18,032 bases of DNA from Verrucomicrobiota bacterium (GTDB taxonomy: Bacteria; Chlamydiota; Chlamydiia; Chlamydiales; Rhabdochlamydiaceae). Within the stretch, counting starts at the first letter, position 1, and each line of letters begins with the position of its first letter. Shown here piece after piece: positions 14,702-18,032 of the stretch. Under the pieces are notes generated by a model. The model was given only the letters and a program-made list of their open reading frames with translations, made no database searches and was not told the origin of the DNA. The DNA lies in the NCBI GenBank assembly GCA_903970455.1, contig CAJCIW010000137.1, positions 1 through 18,032 on the forward strand, read 5' to 3'. The position numbers and the translations under genes are program-made.

Positions 14702-15601
14702 TCATTCTTTCATTAACAGTTGAAGGGTGGCATCGACAAAACTCTGCTTTGCAAAGATTTTTTTCATGCCCTGACGATCCTTTTCATACATTTCTTTTAA
14801 TTGCTTGGTTTCCAAGCTATGAGGGTCGACCATGAACCCAGGCAAGGGAATAGCGCAGGGGTTTCTCAGGATGTATTTGCTCTGGCGAGAATTTTCGCTA
14901 AAGGCTGTCGTATTTTGATCCATTAGATCAAGTTCCTTTTCGAGAGAACTGTCTCTTTTTTTGGGGGGAGCAAATTCCTTTAATTTCGTCCGTATTGTGC
15001 TTTTTTCATGAAACAACCATGAGTTATTTCTTCCAAATCCCAATAATATCCCAAGCAACGCTTGGTGTTTTTTTAACACATCTGCAAGATGTTCTTTCCC
15101 AGCCGTGATTCGATTGAACAGACTTTCTACAGTATTCTCAGCGCCCAAAACCTGTTTGAAGTCTTCGATATGTTCCTGAAGCGTTCTTAGGAGATTTTTT
15201 TTATTAATCATTAATAAATATAAATTATCTTCATCTTCAGTTATATGCACGATGACATTCCTGGAACAAAACAAGTGTTGCATTTTTTTAAAAACTTCGA
15301 ATCCCATCTTTTCTTCTACATCGAGGGATGATAAGAAATGCCTTGAAAAATAAAATGAGGGTGTTGATTTTTGACAACCAGTAATGGCTATGGGTTTGCT
15401 CCCAAATAAGAGATAGGCAAAATTGTCATAAAATAAAGTGATGTCTAAAAAAACAGAGAGGCAATGCCTCTCATCATCGCTTAATTGACTCAAAATTCTG
15501 GTGCTGCGAGACTGTTCCCTTGCTAGAAAAGGAATGGCGCTACCAGTCAACACCAGGATGAGCAGCGCAATTATCAATCCTTTCCCTCTCTTGAATTTCA
15601 T
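14702..15601 (-). CDS. Membrane-anchored protein of unknown function
   Basis: I do not recognise a functional domain. 299 residues from the ATG at 15599-15601; a TTG at 15610 would add three residues but is a poor start. Seen: a Lys/Arg-rich N-terminus (KFKRGKG), a single hydrophobic segment about 8-25 (GLIIALLILVLTGSAI) as signal anchor or signal peptide, then a mixed alpha/beta part containing LFYDNFAYLLFGSKPIAITG and a long helical C-terminal half rich in Lys, Glu and Leu. The LFYDNFAYLLFGSKP stretch resembles proteins I associate with environmental chlamydiae, an impression only. The start lies 5 bases after the stop of the small Cys-rich gene, so the two form one unit. AAGAG precedes the ATG. 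Confidence 0.75.
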   Translation of the reverse strand: MKFKRGKGLIIALLILVLTGSAIPFLAREQSRSTRILSQLSDDERHCLSVFLDITLFYDNFAYLLFGSKPIAITGCQKSTPSFYFSRHFLSSLDVEEKMGFEVFKKMQHLFCSRNVIVHITEDEDNLYLLMINKKNLLRTLQEHIEDFKQVLGAENTVESLFNRITAGKEHLADVLKKHQALLGILLGFGRNNSWLFHEKSTIRTKLKEFAPPKKRDSSLEKELDLMDQNTTAFSENSRQSKYILRNPCAIPLPGFMVDPHSLETKQLKEMYEKDRQGMKKIFAKQSFVDATLQLLMKE

Positions 15602-15606
15602 CGGAT

Positions 15607-15945
15607 TCAACTCTTCTTTTTCTTGTCATGGTTGCAAACATAACATGTATAATTCCAATCCCAATTGCAGGTGTTGCATGGAAATCCTGGATACATCTCC
15701 CATAGACATCTCCATTGTGAGGGTCCGCAACCATCTGCAGTTACATTTTCAAAAAATATGCCGTGTTTATCGGATCTGAGATATTCAGTTTGCAGGATAA
15801 AATTATGGATCTGAACGAAAATACCCTTTTCACGAATGTCAATTTGTTCGGGACTAACGTATGTTTTTGGACAGGCAGTAAACAGTTTTTCATAAATACC
15901 CCACTTTCCAGATGTTTCGTATCCAACGATTCTAAATATGAGCAT
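15607..15945 (-). CDS. Small Cys/Trp-rich protein of unknown function
   Basis: 112 residues, not recognised. The first 70 residues look like beta-strands (GKWGIYEKLF, KGIFVQIHNFIL, HGIFFENV). The last 40 hold Cys73, Cys80 and a CxxC-x7-CxxC pattern (Cys90, 93, 101, 104), ending in a lysine tail: FPCNTCNWDWNYTCYVCNHD. This could bind zinc or form disulfides. No signal peptide is seen, although its partner gene encodes a membrane-anchored protein. The ATG has no clear ribosome-binding site and lies 25 bases after the nrdB terminator, so the origin of its transcript is unclear. A longer 5' end or a different start cannot be excluded. Confidence 0.5.
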   Translation of the reverse strand: MLIFRIVGYETSGKWGIYEKLFTACPKTYVSPEQIDIREKGIFVQIHNFILQTEYLRSDKHGIFFENVTADGCGPSQWRCLWEMYPGFPCNTCNWDWNYTCYVCNHDKKKKS

Positions 15946-15970
15946 TTTTGACTGTCAAGAAATTTATCCA

Positions 15971-15996
15971 TTGAGGCGACGGGTGGGTCGCCTCAA
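15971..15996 (-). terminator. Terminator-like hairpin after nrdB
   Basis: TTGAGGCGAC (15971-15980) and GTCGCCTCAA (15987-15996) pair perfectly over 10 bases with a 6-base loop, 16 bases after the nrdB stop. The trailing sequence (TGGATAAATTTCTT on the minus strand) is only mildly T-rich. Confidence 0.65.
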
Positions 15997-16012
15997 AGAA
16001 GGAGGAAAAGGA

Positions 16013-17077
16013 TTACCAAGTAAGAGCAGAGGAGGACTGGTATTCGGTGACGCGGGTCTCGAAGAAGTTTTTCTCTTTGCCAAGGTCGATGGTCTCGCTC
16101 ATCCAAGGGAAAGGGTTTTTCGAGCGGTAGATGGCTTTTAGGCCCATCCGCTCAAGGCGGCGGTCGGCGATATATTGGACATACTCGCGGAACATCGGGG
16201 CCGTTAAGCCGAGGATGCCGCGGGGAAGGCAGTCTTCCGCATATTTGATCTCGAGTTCGACAGCTGTTTTGACTTTTTCGATGATTTTAGCTTGGAACTG
16301 AGGGGACCAAAGATCGGGATTTTCTTCTTTGATGCCGTTGATCAGGTCGATGCCAAAGTTGAGGTGGACGGTCTCATCGCGCAAGATGTATTGAAACTGT
16401 TCCCCAACGCCCGTCATCTTGTTTTGACGATTGAAGGAGAGGATCATCACAAAGCCGCTATAGAAGAAGATCCCTTCCATGATGATGTAATACCCAATCA
16501 GGTTTTCGAGGAACTTCTGGGCGCCTTCCCGCGTTTCAGTTGTGAAGTCGGGCTTGAGGATGTCTGTGGTCAGCTCCATCTCAAAATTGTCTTTATCGTG
16601 GATCGTGTTGATCTCGTTGTACATGTTGAACACTTCCCCCTGGTCGAGGTTGAGCGACTCGACGATGTAGAGGAAAGTGTGGGTATGGATCGCCTCTTCG
16701 AACGACTGGCGCAACAGATACTGTCTCACTTCGGGATTGGTGACGTGCTTGAAAATGGCGAGCACAATGTTGTTGCCGACCAGGCTTTCAGCCGTGCTGA
16801 AGAAGCCCAAATTGCGCATGATGACCCGTTTTTCATCCTCGCTGAGCTGGTTTGCTTTCCAGAGTTCGATGTCTTTGGACATCGGTACCTCTGTGGGCAT
16901 CCAATGGTTGGCGCAGCCGTTGAGATAGTGTTCCCAGGCCCACTTGTACTTGAGGGGCATGAGTTGATTGACGTCGACCTGGTTGCAGTTGATCAACCGC
17001 TTTTCATTGACCTTGACCCGCTTTTCAACTCCTTCAACTGTCTTCATTTGAGCTGCGAATTCTTCTGATGTTAACAT
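16013..17077 (-). CDS. nrdB: Ribonucleotide reductase beta subunit NrdB, class Ic (Mn/Fe type)
   Basis: Makes and stores the oxidant that NrdA uses to reduce ribonucleoside diphosphates for DNA synthesis. 354 residues. Seen: metal ligands Glu97 (TAESLVGNN), Glu128 and His131 ([11 protein letters not shown]), Glu199 (IIMEG), Glu233 and His236 (RDETVH). The radical Tyr of ordinary class Ia proteins is Phe135 here, aligned with Phe127 of C. trachomatis NrdB, whose cofactor is Mn/Fe. [23 protein letters not shown] and the C-terminal tail ending SALTW are also near-identical to the chlamydial protein as I remember it. AGAGG lies 9 bases before the ATG, 22 bases after nrdA. A terminator hairpin follows. 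Confidence 0.97.
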   Translation of the reverse strand: MLTSEEFAAQMKTVEGVEKRVKVNEKRLINCNQVDVNQLMPLKYKWAWEHYLNGCANHWMPTEVPMSKDIELWKANQLSEDEKRVIMRNLGFFSTAESLVGNNIVLAIFKHVTNPEVRQYLLRQSFEEAIHTHTFLYIVESLNLDQGEVFNMYNEINTIHDKDNFEMELTTDILKPDFTTETREGAQKFLENLIGYYIIMEGIFFYSGFVMILSFNRQNKMTGVGEQFQYILRDETVHLNFGIDLINGIKEENPDLWSPQFQAKIIEKVKTAVELEIKYAEDCLPRGILGLTAPMFREYVQYIADRRLERMGLKAIYRSKNPFPWMSETIDLGKEKNFFETRVTEYQSSSALTW

Positions 17078-17099
17078 GGTTTTTATCCTCTTTTTTTAA

Positions 17100-18032
17100 T
17101 TATTGACAGCTTTCACACCCTTCTTCGAGATTGCAGACGATCACGATTGGCTTCTCTTTTGCAGGGGCTGTTTGATCTTCTTCCCGATCGAGTTGGATAT
17201 TGCTGGAGGCTGACTTGTTTTTCATCCAGCGGGGCTGCAGTCCGCGTTTATTGATGTCGGTTGTCGATTTCTCGATCTGTGTGGCGCCGAGGCAGCGGAG
17301 GTAGTAGGTCGTCTTTAATCCCTTTTTCCACGCGTTGATATACATTTGGTGCAGTTTTTTTCCACTCGGTTCGGCGATGTACAGATTCAACGATTGCCCC
17401 ATATCGATCCATTTTTGACGGCGGCTTGCGCATTCGATTATCCATTCAGGATCGATTTCAAAGGCGGTGAGGAAGACCTGCTTGATCTCTTGAGGAATTC
17501 TTTCGATTTCAGCAATCGAGCCATCGAAGTATTTGAGGTCGTCGAGCATGTTTTTGTCCCAAAGCCCCAGTTTCTTCAGCCGGTCGACCAGGAAGAGGTT
17601 CGGAATGGTGAACTCTCCGGAAAGATTGGATTTTACGAAGAGATGCTTGTACATCGGTTCGATCGACTGCGTGCAGCCCGTAATATTAGAAATCGTCGCG
17701 GTCGGAGCGATCGCCATGGTATTGCTGTTGCGCATCCCGTATTTTTTGATCGACTCGCGCACGGGCTTCCAGTCCATAGAACAGCTGTGGTCGACCTCGA
17801 TCGGTTCGCCTCTTTCTTTTTCGAGAAGTTCCAAAGTGTCGATGGGGAGCAACCCGCGCTCCCATTTCGATCCTTTGTAGGTGGAATAAGCGCCCCGTTC
17901 TTTGGCCAGCTCGCTCGAGGCAAGGATCGCATAATAGGCGATCATTTCCATGCATGTGTCGGCAAATTTGACAGCTTCATGGCTCGCGTAGCTGATATTC
18001 ATCAAGTAGAGCGCATCCTGGAAGCCCATCAA
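17100..18032 (-). CDS. nrdA: Ribonucleotide reductase alpha subunit NrdA, C-terminal part (5' end outside the window)
   Basis: Catalytic subunit; 310 residues are visible and the frame is open to the edge, so the first codon shown (TTG) is internal. Seen: [20 protein letters not shown], a hallmark of the active-site barrel, the paired radical-transfer tyrosines in [18 protein letters not shown], and the C-terminal redox pair CESC at the very end, which thioredoxin-like partners reduce. Between the barrel and the tail lies a charged linker (about 268-300). It is the upstream gene of nrdA-nrdB. The N-terminal ATP-cone region is outside the window. Confidence 0.97.
   Translation of the reverse strand: MMGFQDALYLMNISYASHEAVKFADTCMEMIAYYAILASSELAKERGAYSTYKGSKWERGLLPIDTLELLEKERGEPIEVDHSCSMDWKPVRESIKKYGMRNSNTMAIAPTATISNITGCTQSIEPMYKHLFVKSNLSGEFTIPNLFLVDRLKKLGLWDKNMLDDLKYFDGSIAEIERIPQEIKQVFLTAFEIDPEWIIECASRRQKWIDMGQSLNLYIAEPSGKKLHQMYINAWKKGLKTTYYLRCLGATQIEKSTTDINKRGLQPRWMKNKSASSNIQLDREEDQTAPAKEKPIVIVCNLEEGCESCQ

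Noticed and set aside
15741..15971. Alternative minus-strand frame of 76 codons overlapping the Cys-rich gene
   Set aside because: Starts in the terminator hairpin, and its composition looks random compared with the Cys/Trp-rich frame that abuts the next gene.
16292..17068. Long plus-strand open frame of 258 codons opposite nrdB
   Set aside because: It lies wholly antisense to a clear nrdB and its composition (Val, Asp, Glu-rich) is what the opposite strand of that gene gives.

Overview
The window looks like chromosomal DNA from an amoeba-associated (environmental) chlamydia. The evidence is a ribonucleotide reductase beta subunit whose radical Tyr is replaced by Phe (the chlamydial class Ic type), an HtrA very close to the chlamydial one, a eukaryotic-type F-box protein and an M16C protease of chlamydial type. 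All genes except one pair lie on the minus strand. From memory of Chlamydia trachomatis, htrA, an M16 protease gene and nrdA/nrdB lie close together. This window therefore probably shows a conserved backbone interrupted by accessory blocks.

Layout, left to right. 1-2447: htrA, umuD and the 5' two-fifths or more of umuC, read right to left with overlapping ends, so a periplasmic stress protease is translationally linked to an error-prone DNA polymerase. 2448-2969: no intact gene, but two decayed minus-strand fragments (one perhaps from an IS3-type transposase, one a copy of the 3' end of the dehydratase gene at 4456-5451), then a control region with two operator-like dyads. 2970-4486: the only plus-strand genes, an AbiEi/AbiEii type IV toxin-antitoxin pair, AT-richer than its neighbours and placed between two imperfect direct repeats of about 60 bp. 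4456-8173: a minus-strand amino-acid metabolism operon consisting of a YheO/DauR-type regulator, a PLP aminotransferase, an ornithine-cyclodeaminase-family protein and a serine/threonine-dehydratase-like enzyme. A 35-bp dyad overlaps the probable promoter, and two near-identical perfect palindromes lie in the middle.

8266-13565: an F-box protein, a 990-aa M16C metalloprotease and a membrane-anchored M48-like metalloprotease in one direction. 13719-15945: a SAM methyltransferase and a two-gene unit of unknown function (a membrane-anchored 299-aa protein and a small Cys/Trp-rich protein). 15971-18032: a terminator hairpin, nrdB and the C-terminal part of nrdA.

The most unusual places are the AbiE insertion that has rewritten the end of a metabolic gene, the doubled operators in front of it, the self-regulated amino-acid operon whose enzyme set matches no complete pathway I know, and the compensatory palindrome pair at 6363-6454. 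No tRNA, rRNA or CRISPR was seen.
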